Positions 1-5,907 of a stretch of 7,166 nt of DNA are shown in pieces (position 1 is the first letter of the stretch; each line of letters begins with the position of its first letter). Position numbers and translations under genes: made by a program. A model generated the notes under the pieces. It did no database searches and was not told the origin of the DNA. It was given only the letters and a program-made list of their open reading frames with translations. Source of the stretch: an uncultured Saprospiraceae bacterium (GTDB lineage: Bacteria; Bacteroidota; Bacteroidia; Chitinophagales; Saprospiraceae); contig CAKUWM010000144.1 in NCBI GenBank assembly GCA_934699305.1, positions 1 to 7,166 on the forward strand. The letters run 5' to 3'.

Positions 1-159
1 CTTCTACTCATAATACAGTAAATTTAAATTAAAAATTCTAACTTAACTTACTGTCCTAATATTGGGGGGAATTATATAAAATACTTTAATCCTAAACCGA
101 TAATTAGACAATCTGATTATGAAATAGGGACAGCCATATACAAAAACGTTACAACTAAT

Positions 160-459
160 GTGTTATATGTTAGTATATCATTCCTGTTCAAGGGAAAGAA
201 TCCTGAAAAATTAACGGGCAATCTAATTATTCAAACCACAAATCGAAATGGAATTTCATTAAAACCAGTATTATCAGAAATTATAAAAATGAATGGTAAA
301 GATGTTGCAATGGGATTATATGAAATTGATAATTCTACTTTGATTGAATTATCAAAATACCCTCTGAAAAGTATTTTCGTTCATATAAATAATGTTCTGA
401 TAGGCTCAACGGTAACTGAAAATAAATTGACCTTGAATAACAATTTAAATTGCTTCTAA
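160..459 (+). CDS. Hypothetical protein, possibly the C-terminal part of a 5'-truncated gene
   Basis: I do not recognise the family. From the GTG at 160 the product is 99 residues, with alternating beta-like hydrophobic stretches (LYVSISFLF near the start, KSIFVHINNVLIG near residue 70) and no signal peptide or membrane helix. The frame stays open upstream to a TAA at 25-27. That upstream part reads like protein (for example YEIGTAIYKNVTTN directly before the GTG), but it contains no ATG, GTG or TTG before 160. The natural start is therefore uncertain: GTG160, a rare start further up, or a gene that lost its 5' end. All three frames carry stops within 1-60, so a simple single-base frameshift does not obviously rescue a longer gene. 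It ends 13 bases before the next gene and is probably co-transcribed with it. Confidence 0.5.
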   Translation: MLYVSISFLFKGKNPEKLTGNLIIQTTNRNGISLKPVLSEIIKMNGKDVAMGLYEIDNSTLIELSKYPLKSIFVHINNVLIGSTVTENKLTLNNNLNCF

Positions 460-472
460 TTCTAATAATGTA

Positions 473-1138
473 ATGGTAGAGGCTATTGGATATTTAACAT
501 TGATTGCTGCTGGAATTTTTATTGGTTTTTCTTTAATTAGTAGTAAGGAGGACTTTGAAGTAAAAAAGGAGAAATTTATTGAAAATAGTACAGATATGGC
601 CTATTTCAATAGAAGCTATGTGAAATCGTTAAGGGAAGATAAGCCAATAATGACCAAGTCTTCTTATAAAAGAGCCATTAGAAATATGATGAACGACCCG
701 AAAATAATTACTGAGGTAAATAGACGTATTCTAGAAAAAAAAGTACGCGATAATGAATATAAAGACTTAAGACGGAAACAACGTAAAATTGGATATAAAT
801 ATGAAGATTCAATTTTTGAGATTTTCGGTGAGAACAGGGAGCTTCCAAAAGAATATATCATCATTAGAATCAAAGAATTATTTAGATATGAAGGATTGGA
901 AGAAATGGTTTATGAGAAAAAAGCCAATGAAATGTTTCACTTATGGCTAGAGAATGAATTAATCGAAAATTGTTGTTGGAACAAAGAAAATTATGAAATT
1001 GGAATTATTTTAAGACAAAATATTTATTCTTTAGACAACGAAGATATTACCTGGGATAAGTGGTTGGAATTAAAGGGGCTTAAGTTAAAACCGACCAGTA
1101 AAGAATATGATAATTATATGGATGACCTTCCTTTTTAA
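473..1138 (+). CDS. Small membrane-anchored hypothetical protein
   Basis: The product is 221 residues of unknown function. Residues about 3-24 (AIGYLTLIAAGIFIGFSLI) form one hydrophobic helix that could be a membrane anchor or an uncleaved signal. The rest is highly charged and mostly helical-looking, rich in Lys, Arg and Glu, with a very basic stretch around residues 88-110 (ILEKKVRDNEYKDLRRKQRK). Charge distribution suggests a cytoplasmic body tethered to the inner membrane. There is no catalytic motif I can name. The ATG at 473 is chosen because it directly precedes the hydrophobic helix and follows the previous stop by 13 bases; the frame is open upstream only to a TAA at 446-448. The next gene starts 10 bases after the stop, so the three left-hand genes probably form one transcript. 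Confidence 0.72.
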   Translation: MVEAIGYLTLIAAGIFIGFSLISSKEDFEVKKEKFIENSTDMAYFNRSYVKSLREDKPIMTKSSYKRAIRNMMNDPKIITEVNRRILEKKVRDNEYKDLRRKQRKIGYKYEDSIFEIFGENRELPKEYIIIRIKELFRYEGLEEMVYEKKANEMFHLWLENELIENCCWNKENYEIGIILRQNIYSLDNEDITWDKWLELKGLKLKPTSKEYDNYMDDLPF

Positions 1139-1148
1139 TTTCAAAATA

Positions 1149-1562
1149 ATGACTGCCCAAATCAAAGAAAAACTCTTTATAGACGGAAAGGAATATGGCA
1201 TAGCTACAGAACCTTTGGAGCCGTATATTCAACAAATGAAGCCTAGGCCAAAATTTCAATCATATACAACAGGTTGTTGGCGTGGATATTTCGGTAGCTG
1301 GGAATTGCAAGAAAATAAGCTATATCTCATTGATTTTTCGAGTACACTTGAATTAGATAACAAGATTGTTGAAATTGGTCTGGGCTATTTATTTCCTAAT
1401 AAGAGTAGAGTTTTTGCGAGTTGGTTTAATGGTGCGATTCGGGTGCCACATGGAAAGGTAACTAATTACATCCATGCAGGCTACTTTACCGAGTTTGAAA
1501 AGGAATTTAATTTGGAATTCAAATCGGGAATTCTAATCGATTATACCACCAAACGTTATTAG
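1149..1562 (+). CDS. Conserved-looking hypothetical protein, soluble, 137 residues
   Basis: The product is a soluble alpha/beta protein with many aromatic and glycine residues. Visible blocks are CWRGYFGSWEL (about 42-52), ENKLYLIDF (about 55-63), LGYLFPNKSRVFASWFNGAIRVP (about 78-100) and HAGYFTEFEKEFNLEFKSGILI (about 108-130). I recall similar uncharacterised bacterial proteins with the same Cys-Trp-Arg-Gly, Phe-Pro, Trp-Phe and Gly-Tyr positions. I know no established function; an immunity-type role is only a guess. The frame is open from an ATG at 1107, but that start would overlap the previous gene by 32 bases and add a non-conserved-looking leader. The ATG at 1149 (MTAQIKEKLFIDGKEYG) fits better and leaves a 10-base gap. 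Confidence 0.75.
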   Translation: MTAQIKEKLFIDGKEYGIATEPLEPYIQQMKPRPKFQSYTTGCWRGYFGSWELQENKLYLIDFSSTLELDNKIVEIGLGYLFPNKSRVFASWFNGAIRVPHGKVTNYIHAGYFTEFEKEFNLEFKSGILIDYTTKRY

Positions 1563-1586
1563 CCACCTCAATTGGAGCAAAAAAAA

Positions 1587-1612
1587 GATTTAGGAATGGT
1601 TTTTCCTAAGTC
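1587..1612. terminator. Hairpin after the left gene block, candidate terminator
   Basis: Arms 1587-1596 (gatttaggaa) and 1603-1612 (ttcctaagtc) pair over 10 bp with one G-T wobble and a 6-base loop. It starts 25 bases after the stop of the preceding gene. The run of A at 1579-1586 lies on its left side, so the canonical U-tract exists only for transcripts of the - strand; the + strand has no T-run after the hairpin. It could be a bidirectional or weak + strand terminator, or mainly protect the left genes from antisense transcription. Confidence 0.45.
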
Positions 1613-1710
1613 AATATCTTACCAAATAAACAGGTAATCCGATTTTAATTTTTTTCCCAAAATTTTTTTCAAACTTTCTTTAATGTGAAAGCGATTAAAC
1701 CTACAGGTCA

Positions 1711-1747
1711 ACCCCCACGATTTTTGGGCTTTGGGGGTATCCCCCCA
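1711..1747 (+). promoter_or_regulatory. GC-rich leader element with competing hairpins
   Basis: Three short arms occur in a row: A at 1711-1717 (ACCCCCA), B at 1732-1738 (TGGGGGT) and C at 1741-1747 (CCCCCCA). A pairs with B over 7 bp with a 14-base loop. B can instead pair with C over 6 bp (1732-1737 with 1742-1747) around a 4-base loop. Both hairpins cannot form at once. The element stands out as C/G-rich in an AT-rich spacer and ends 27 bases before the ATG at 1775, so it would lie in that gene's 5' leader. It could be a cis-regulatory RNA switch, a protein-binding or origin-type structure, or a conserved mobile-element motif. The pairing is seen directly; any function is inferred. Confidence 0.5.
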
Positions 1748-1774
1748 TTGTCTAATCTAAAAAATTTTAAAATC

Positions 1775-2119
1775 ATGGTAAAAATTGTGAATTACAAAAC
1801 CTATCAAAGGGAAAATGGGAAAGAATTTTATGCACTTGTGGTACAAGGAGGTATCGAGGCGGTCAAAAGTAAAACGACCAATAGGAACTACCTAACTATT
1901 AGGGAGGCCAAGGTTCCTTGTACATTTGATGAAGAAATGTGCAAAACCTTAATTGGAACAGAACTTGAAGGCAGGATTGAAAGAGTTGAGACCGAACCAT
2001 ATGAGTATCTTAATAAAGATACTGGCGAAATTATGACATTGACCAGCCGTTTAGAATTTATTGACGAAGAGGAAAACATTTTGATGAAAAATGTAATTAA
2101 TAGCGAAGTGGTGGAATAG
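1775..2119 (+). CDS. Conserved hypothetical protein, possible OB-fold/ssDNA-binding-like, 114 residues
   Basis: The product is short and beta-rich: IVNYKTYQRENGKEFYALVVQGG (about 4-26), a segment with KVPCTFDEEMCKTLIGTELEG (about 47-67), then RVETEPYEYLNKDTGEIMTL and an acidic tail. Strand-rich order, basic loops and an acidic C-terminus recall small ssDNA-binding proteins. I recall similar proteins in Bacteroidota mobile elements, but the family is unnamed to me and the fold is inferred. The frame is open upstream to a GTG at 1685, which would add 30 residues read through the GC-rich hairpin element. The ATG at 1775, in an A/T-rich leader typical of the phylum, is the likelier start. A strong terminator follows it, so it is probably transcribed separately from the ATPase gene to its right. 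Confidence 0.75.
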   Translation: MVKIVNYKTYQRENGKEFYALVVQGGIEAVKSKTTNRNYLTIREAKVPCTFDEEMCKTLIGTELEGRIERVETEPYEYLNKDTGEIMTLTSRLEFIDEEENILMKNVINSEVVE

Positions 2120-2141
2120 CATAGTATATGCCACTAAATAT

Positions 2142-2173
2142 AAAAGGACTTCTACAAAAGGAGTCCTTTTTTT
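2142..2173 (+). terminator. Intrinsic terminator
   Basis: Arms 2142-2153 (aaaaggacttct) and 2159-2170 (aggagtcctttt) pair over 12 bp with one G-T wobble and a 5-base loop. The T-run 2167-2173 completes a textbook rho-independent terminator, 22 bases after the stop at 2119. The A-run on the left arm makes it potentially bidirectional. Confidence 0.88.
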
Positions 2174-2237
2174 ATTCCCTATTCTCAAAAATTATATAGT
2201 ATAATAATTTTAATTATAAACCCTAAAAAATAAAATT

Positions 2238-3134
2238 ATGGAGTTAAAGATAGCCCAGAGGCATCAAGTAAAATTAAGGCTTGGATTAAGTGGTGCCAGC
2301 GGATTTGGAAAATCATTTTCTGCATTATTGCTCGCAAAGGGCATTACAAATGATTGGTCGAAAATAGCCATTATAGATACTGAAAACAATAGTGCCAACC
2401 TATACGCTCATTTAGGCGATTTTAACGTGCTTTCTTTAGAGGCGCCATACAGTCCGGAAAGATATATTAATGCCATTAAAACTTGTGAAAATGCCTCTGT
2501 TGAGGTTATTATTATAGATAGTATTACACATGAGTGGCAGGGGAAAGGGGGTTGTCTCCAAATCCACGAACAATTGGGAGGAAGATTTCAGGATTGGGCG
2601 AAGGTATCCCCAAGGCATCAAGAATTTATCGATGCTATCCTGAAATCAAAATGCCACATAATTACCACGGTGAGAAGCAAGATAGATTATTCCTTGGACA
2701 GTGACCAAAATGGACGGACAAAGGTCGTTAAGCATGGTACCAAAGAAATTACAAGGGAAGGATTTGAGTATGAACTTACCGTGAATTTTGAGTTGATCAA
2801 TGACAAGCATCTGGCAAAGGCATCCAAGGATAGAACTGGACTTTTTATGGATAGACCAGAATTTGTAATAAATCAGGCCACTGGTAAAAAATTGATGCAG
2901 TGGTGCAGCCTTGGACTATCCTTAGAAGATGTAAAGAGGGAGATTGCCACCTGTGATACTATAGAGGGTTTAAGGGAGCTTTACGCTAAATATAAAAGCA
3001 TGAAGACAGAAATATATCCATTGTTATTACAGCGCAAACAAACCCTTGATAACCTCAATAATCAAATAATAAACAAAGAGAATATTATAGAACCTACTAA
3101 AATAGATACCAATGGAGTTAATAGCCAATTATAA
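2238..3134 (+). CDS. RecA-fold ATPase, phage AAA_24 / Sak4-like
   Basis: This 298-residue P-loop ATPase resembles phage nucleotide-binding proteins of the AAA_24 type, which include Sak4-like single-strand annealing recombinases. Walker A is G19-S26 (GASGFGKS). Residues 43-50 (IAIIDTEN) match the strand and acidic residue after the P-loop helix in RecA-like folds. Walker B is V90-D94 (VIIID), followed by SITHEW. A later segment, CHIITTVRSK near residue 138, fits the sensor strand. The core spans about 1-220; a helical, Gln/Asn-rich tail (about 225-298) makes it longer than compact Sak4 proteins. Likely role: ATP-dependent handling or annealing of single-stranded DNA during element replication or recombination. 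It starts 65 bases after the terminator, and its last 23 bases overlap the next gene. Confidence 0.87.
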   Translation: MELKIAQRHQVKLRLGLSGASGFGKSFSALLLAKGITNDWSKIAIIDTENNSANLYAHLGDFNVLSLEAPYSPERYINAIKTCENASVEVIIIDSITHEWQGKGGCLQIHEQLGGRFQDWAKVSPRHQEFIDAILKSKCHIITTVRSKIDYSLDSDQNGRTKVVKHGTKEITREGFEYELTVNFELINDKHLAKASKDRTGLFMDRPEFVINQATGKKLMQWCSLGLSLEDVKREIATCDTIEGLRELYAKYKSMKTEIYPLLLQRKQTLDNLNNQIINKENIIEPTKIDTNGVNSQL

Positions 3135-4101
3135 CCCGATAGATATGATTCAGGATACTTTAAAAGTAACCAAGAAATCATCCAGTAATTTTATAGAAGC
3201 CAATACGCAGAAAGTTTCCTTGGAACATTTGAAAAATGACTGTGTTATCCCAGTGTTCAGTAAGGACAATGAATCTACTATTTCCCATTTTCAATTTATT
3301 GATAAAGCCTATGAGGTAGTTCAAAAATTATTCCCTGAAATAGAAGTTGATTTACCAGATATTAGGGTCAGCCATGTGATAAAAGGAAGGATTCCCTCTG
3401 CTGTTGGCAAACCCGCCAAGGAATTATTGCAGCATGAAAAAACTATCTATTATGAACGATGTGCATTTTTGATAGAGCTTCCAAGTATAAGGGAAGTAGT
3501 CAATGGAAATGAACTGAATTTAAGCGTTGGGGGAGTAAGGAGCTATAATCAGGAGAATCTTTATAGTAAGAAATCCTTGGAGAAATTCAAGGTTTTCATC
3601 GGTTTTAAAAATAGGGTATGTACCAATCTTTGTATAAGCACCGATGGATTTTCCAATGAGATACGTATTGGTTCCATATTGGATATGGAGCAACGAATGG
3701 AGCAATTATTTGAAGGCTATGATAGGGAAAGGCATTTGGGAATGATGAAGCGTTTGGGCAGCTATAAATTATCCGAACAACAGTTTGCCCATTTCATTGG
3801 AAAATTGCGCATGTACCCGTATTTGGATAAAATGGAGCAAAGGGGAGTATTCCCCGTCACGCTGAATGATAGTCAAATAAACAATGTGGTAAAAGAATAC
3901 TATGTCGGTCAAAATTTTAGTAGAAGTCCGGATGGCTCCATAAACCTTTGGAAGCTGTACAATATGTTTACGGAAGCTAATAAGTCCTCCTATATAGATA
4001 ATAATTTTGAGCGCAATGTCAATGCGTTCGAGTTAGTGAACAATCTGGGTATTTCCATAGAAAACAATACCCCGAATTGGTTGCTCCATAATTTATTATA
4101 G
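3112..4101 (+). CDS. DUF3871 family protein
   Basis: The 329-residue product matches my knowledge of DUF3871, a Bacteroidota family from mobile and phage-like regions with no established function. Diagnostic blocks are LSVGGVRSYNQENLYSKK (about 137-154), EKFKVFIGFKNRVCTNLC (157-174) with STDGF at 176-180, a middle segment with LSEQQFAHFIGKLRMYPYL, and ANKSSYIDNNFERNVNAF (about 289-306). The layout recalls DUF932-type plasmid and phage proteins; that relation is a suggestion, not shown. No signal peptide or membrane segment is visible. The ATG at 3112 lies inside the end of the ATPase gene (23-base overlap, different frame), which implies translational coupling and a shared process, probably DNA metabolism of the element. 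Confidence 0.85.
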   Translation: MELIANYNPIDMIQDTLKVTKKSSSNFIEANTQKVSLEHLKNDCVIPVFSKDNESTISHFQFIDKAYEVVQKLFPEIEVDLPDIRVSHVIKGRIPSAVGKPAKELLQHEKTIYYERCAFLIELPSIREVVNGNELNLSVGGVRSYNQENLYSKKSLEKFKVFIGFKNRVCTNLCISTDGFSNEIRIGSILDMEQRMEQLFEGYDRERHLGMMKRLGSYKLSEQQFAHFIGKLRMYPYLDKMEQRGVFPVTLNDSQINNVVKEYYVGQNFSRSPDGSINLWKLYNMFTEANKSSYIDNNFERNVNAFELVNNLGISIENNTPNWLLHNLL

Positions 4102-4158
4102 CTATTTCCAGTTGTAAAGCGTGACGTATGGTAATATTTCCCACCTAGAAAATTAAAT

Positions 4159-4419
4159 ATGAATGAAAAACAATTGGCAGAACTGCTTAAATATAGCTCT
4201 CCTAACGAGCTTTATATTATAAGCTGGAACAATCTCTTGAAATGCCTGTTTACCCCCTTTAAAGTCCTTGTTCTAGATGATTTGGAGCCATTGGGCAAGG
4301 GACAGGTTGTTTGGGTGGAGCAAGTGAAGGTTACAAGGGAATTGAAAACGGTTTATATCATTAGTGGGAGAGCTTATTATTATCATCATTTTGAAATATT
4401 GGTGGATGATTGGCAATAG
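4159..4419 (+). CDS. Small hypothetical protein, 86 residues
   Basis: The product has an N-terminal helix (NEKQLAELLKY), a mixed segment with YIISWNNLLKCLFTPFKVLVLDDL (about 19-42), then beta-like strands around GQVVWVEQVKV, KTVYIISG and the aromatic patch AYYYHHFEILVDDW at the end. It is soluble and acidic-aromatic, with no motif I can name. I recall similar short proteins beside DUF3871 genes in flavobacteria, so it is probably a real accessory of the same module. It starts 57 bases after the DUF3871 stop with no terminator between, which suggests co-transcription. The ATG at 4159 has an AT-rich leader without a Shine-Dalgarno sequence. Confidence 0.7.
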   Translation: MNEKQLAELLKYSSPNELYIISWNNLLKCLFTPFKVLVLDDLEPLGKGQVVWVEQVKVTRELKTVYIISGRAYYYHHFEILVDDWQ

Positions 4420-4512
4420 ATAATAAAAGGAGTTATGCTGTATTTTGGATACCCAAGCTTTTGAGACGGTTTCTCCTATATCAAAAAACCCCTGAAAATG
4501 AATTGAGCTCAG

Positions 4513-4548
4513 TATGGCGGTAAAACTAGAGATAGTTTCGCCGCCATA
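4513..4548. repeat. 36-base inverted repeat with GC-rich base
   Basis: Arms 4513-4527 and 4534-4548 pair: 8 bp of tatggcgg with ccgccata, then one G-T wobble, one A-C mismatch, and 5 bp of aaact with agttt, around a 6-base loop (agagat). There is no T-run on either side, so it does not look like an intrinsic terminator. It could be a transcript-stabilising 3' structure of the preceding gene block, or a cruciform or protein site belonging to an origin. Confidence 0.65.
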
Positions 4549-4590
4549 TACGTAAAGAAATTAACATGACAAAATAAATATTGTTAAAAA

Positions 4591-4622
4591 TTAGGATAAT
4601 TCAATTATTTTTCGTACTTTCG
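4591..4622 (+). promoter_or_regulatory. Candidate Bacteroidota-type promoter for the Rep-like gene
   Basis: TACTTTCG at 4615-4622 matches 7 of 8 positions of the Bacteroidota -7 consensus TAnnTTTG (n counted as matching). TTAG at 4591-4594, a 3 of 4 match to the -33 box TTTG, lies 20 bases upstream, within the usual spacing. Transcription would start near 4628 and give a leader of about 210 bases before the ATG at 4839. Confidence 0.38.
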
Positions 4623-4641
4623 CGGCTATTTTTTGATTTAA

Positions 4642-4800
4642 ATGAAGGAGATTGAATGAAAGCGATATATTCAAAAAGACACGTATAAGAGTTATTTGAG
4701 CACTATATTTTCTACTTCGACTTAAATAACTATCCAAAAAAAGATTGATAACATTCAGTTTGATAGTTGCTGAAACTTTAATCAGACTATATAGACTATC
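4642..4800 (+). promoter_or_regulatory. Structured leader with mini-ORFs and ACTAT repeats
   Basis: Two mini-ORFs overlap by ATGA: 4642-4659 (MKEIE) and 4656-4688 (MKAIYSKRHV). Two bases later an 11-bp hairpin begins (4690-4700 with 4721-4731, one G-T wobble, 20-base loop). The arm AACTATC (4728-4734) is complementary to GATAGTT (4762-4768), and that arm can also pair with ACTATC (4795-4800), so alternative folds compete. ACTAT also occurs at 4702-4706 and 4786-4790. The arrangement suits a translated-leader or attenuation device, or repeats that bind the Rep-like protein. These readings are inferences. Confidence 0.35.
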
Positions 4801-4838
4801 CTGACTAGGATTTTCTATTAGCTAAAAAATAATAAAAT

Positions 4839-5900
4839 ATGAAAGAAGCATATAATGTTTCAAATGAAGATGAAAGAATTGATGTTGTAAGGGCTATTGA
4901 TTTAATTAACAAGATTAAGGAAGAACCAGAACCAAATTTTTTATGGAATGGAATACCGGAAGGCTCCACAGGATTAATAACTGGAGTTGGAAAGACAGGT
5001 AAAACTACTTTTGCAGAAAATTTGGCAATTAGTTTAAGTGTAGGGAAAAAAGAGTTTTTTGGATTTCCCATGGATGGAATTCCTAGAAAATCATTATTTA
5101 TAAATTTAGAAGAAAGCTATAAATTAAGGAGTCGAAGAAACTTAAAGCAGATTGTTAATTTAACACCTGCTGAGTTAGACCTTTTTGCCAATAATTATTT
5201 ATCCACTCCAATGGATTTTCCACAATATTTGAATTCTGAGAATGATTGGGAACGCATACGAAATTATATAATTGCATCGGAGGCAGAAGTTGTTTTTATC
5301 GATAGTTTAGGTCATATGTGTATTGGGGAAATTGAGAAGAGTATTGTTGCTCAAAATTTCACTAGGACATTTAAAGAGTACATAGGGACTCTTAATAAAA
5401 CAGTTATCGTAGTGCATCATATGACAAAGGGTAACGATAGGCCAATAGACCAAGACTCAATTGCTGGTAGCCGATTTATTACCCAGGAATTTGACTATGC
5501 TTATGGTTTGGCGCACGTACCGAGAGCGAATGGTGGAAGTTATGCATGTATGCTTTTCAATAAGCATATAGAAAAGGATGATACCACATCTTATTTATAT
5601 AAAATGTCGAATAATGGTTGGGTAGAATACTTAACGACAGAAAATAAGTATAATTTGTACAAAGAACATCGTAATGACGGTAGAATAAATTCAACCAATA
5701 AAGATTTAATATATTCATTTGTTGTGAGTCAGGCTAGTCAGGGTAGTCAAACTATTACATCGAGGGAGTTTATGGAAAATTTCGTTTCTAACAATACTAT
5801 GTCGAAGGATACTCTTTATAATAATATAGGATATCATGTCGATAGTGGTTTACTTGAAAGGAAAGAAGGTGATAAAGGAGTTTATAAAATTAAATTATAG
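4839..5900 (+). CDS. RepA/AAA_25-type replicative ATPase
   Basis: This 353-residue RecA-fold ATPase is of the AAA_25 type, which includes the plasmid RSF1010 RepA hexameric helicase and many phage and element proteins. The core opens with FLWNGIPEGSTGLITG. Walker A is G49-T56 (GVGKTGKT). FINLEES at about 87-93 carries the acidic residues expected after it. Walker B is V151-D155 (VVFID) followed by SLGHM. VIVVHHMTKG (189-198) and SIAGSRFITQEFD (207-219) are the later motifs typical of the family. Residues about 285-353 look like a winged-helix domain (KDTLYNNIGYHVDSGLLE, then KGVYKI), suggesting DNA binding. Likely role: helicase or helicase loader for element replication. It follows a structured 419-base spacer and has a GIY-YIG gene 7 bases downstream. 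The ATG at 4839 is the first in the frame and fits the family's start. Confidence 0.87.
   Translation: MKEAYNVSNEDERIDVVRAIDLINKIKEEPEPNFLWNGIPEGSTGLITGVGKTGKTTFAENLAISLSVGKKEFFGFPMDGIPRKSLFINLEESYKLRSRRNLKQIVNLTPAELDLFANNYLSTPMDFPQYLNSENDWERIRNYIIASEAEVVFIDSLGHMCIGEIEKSIVAQNFTRTFKEYIGTLNKTVIVVHHMTKGNDRPIDQDSIAGSRFITQEFDYAYGLAHVPRANGGSYACMLFNKHIEKDDTTSYLYKMSNNGWVEYLTTENKYNLYKEHRNDGRINSTNKDLIYSFVVSQASQGSQTITSREFMENFVSNNTMSKDTLYNNIGYHVDSGLLERKEGDKGVYKIKL
5727..5753 (+). repeat. Three 9-base tandem repeats inside the ATPase gene
   Basis: AGTCAGGCT, AGTCAGGGT and AGTCAAACT follow each other in frame and encode Ser-Gln-Ala, Ser-Gln-Gly and Ser-Gln-Thr (residues 297-305). They lie in a loop of the C-terminal winged-helix-like tail. 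The first two copies differ by one base, which suggests slippage growth of a flexible loop. Confidence 0.7.
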
Positions 5901-5907
5901 AAAGGAG

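Larger units (their letters stand above)
4420..4838 (+). other. 419-base gene-free region before the Rep-like gene
   Basis: No convincing gene lies here on either strand. It contains a 9-codon mini-ORF at 4435-4464 (MLYFGYPSF) preceded by AAGGAG, a GAGCTC palindrome at 4505-4510, a 36-base hairpin (4513-4548), a promoter-like sequence near 4591-4622, two overlapping mini-ORFs (4642-4688) and several mutually complementary short arms (4690-4800). A structured spacer directly upstream of a replication-type ATPase is where an origin or a regulated leader would be expected. Neither role is proven by the sequence. Confidence 0.5.

Noticed and set aside
664..873. - strand frame opposite the membrane-anchored protein gene
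   Set aside because: It is the antisense shadow of a lysine/glutamate-rich coding region, with low-complexity Ser/Leu/Phe/Ile composition.
1107..1148. Upstream ATG extension of the 137-residue protein gene
   Set aside because: It would overlap the previous gene by 32 bases and add a leader read from that gene's end in another frame; the ATG at 1149 has normal spacing.
1685..1774. GTG start adding 30 residues to the 114-residue protein
   Set aside because: The extension is read through the GC-rich hairpin element and is rich in Pro/Gly, unlike the rest of the protein. ATG1775 has a typical A/T-rich leader. It is not fully excluded.
4805..5071. - strand frame opposite the start of the Rep-like ATPase
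   Set aside because: It covers the Walker A coding region of a well-supported gene, and its own translation shows no domain.
5836..5907. Upstream start for the GIY-YIG gene
   Set aside because: It lies inside the ATPase gene in another frame and adds 24 residues before the nuclease domain; ATG5908 sits just before the first catalytic motif.
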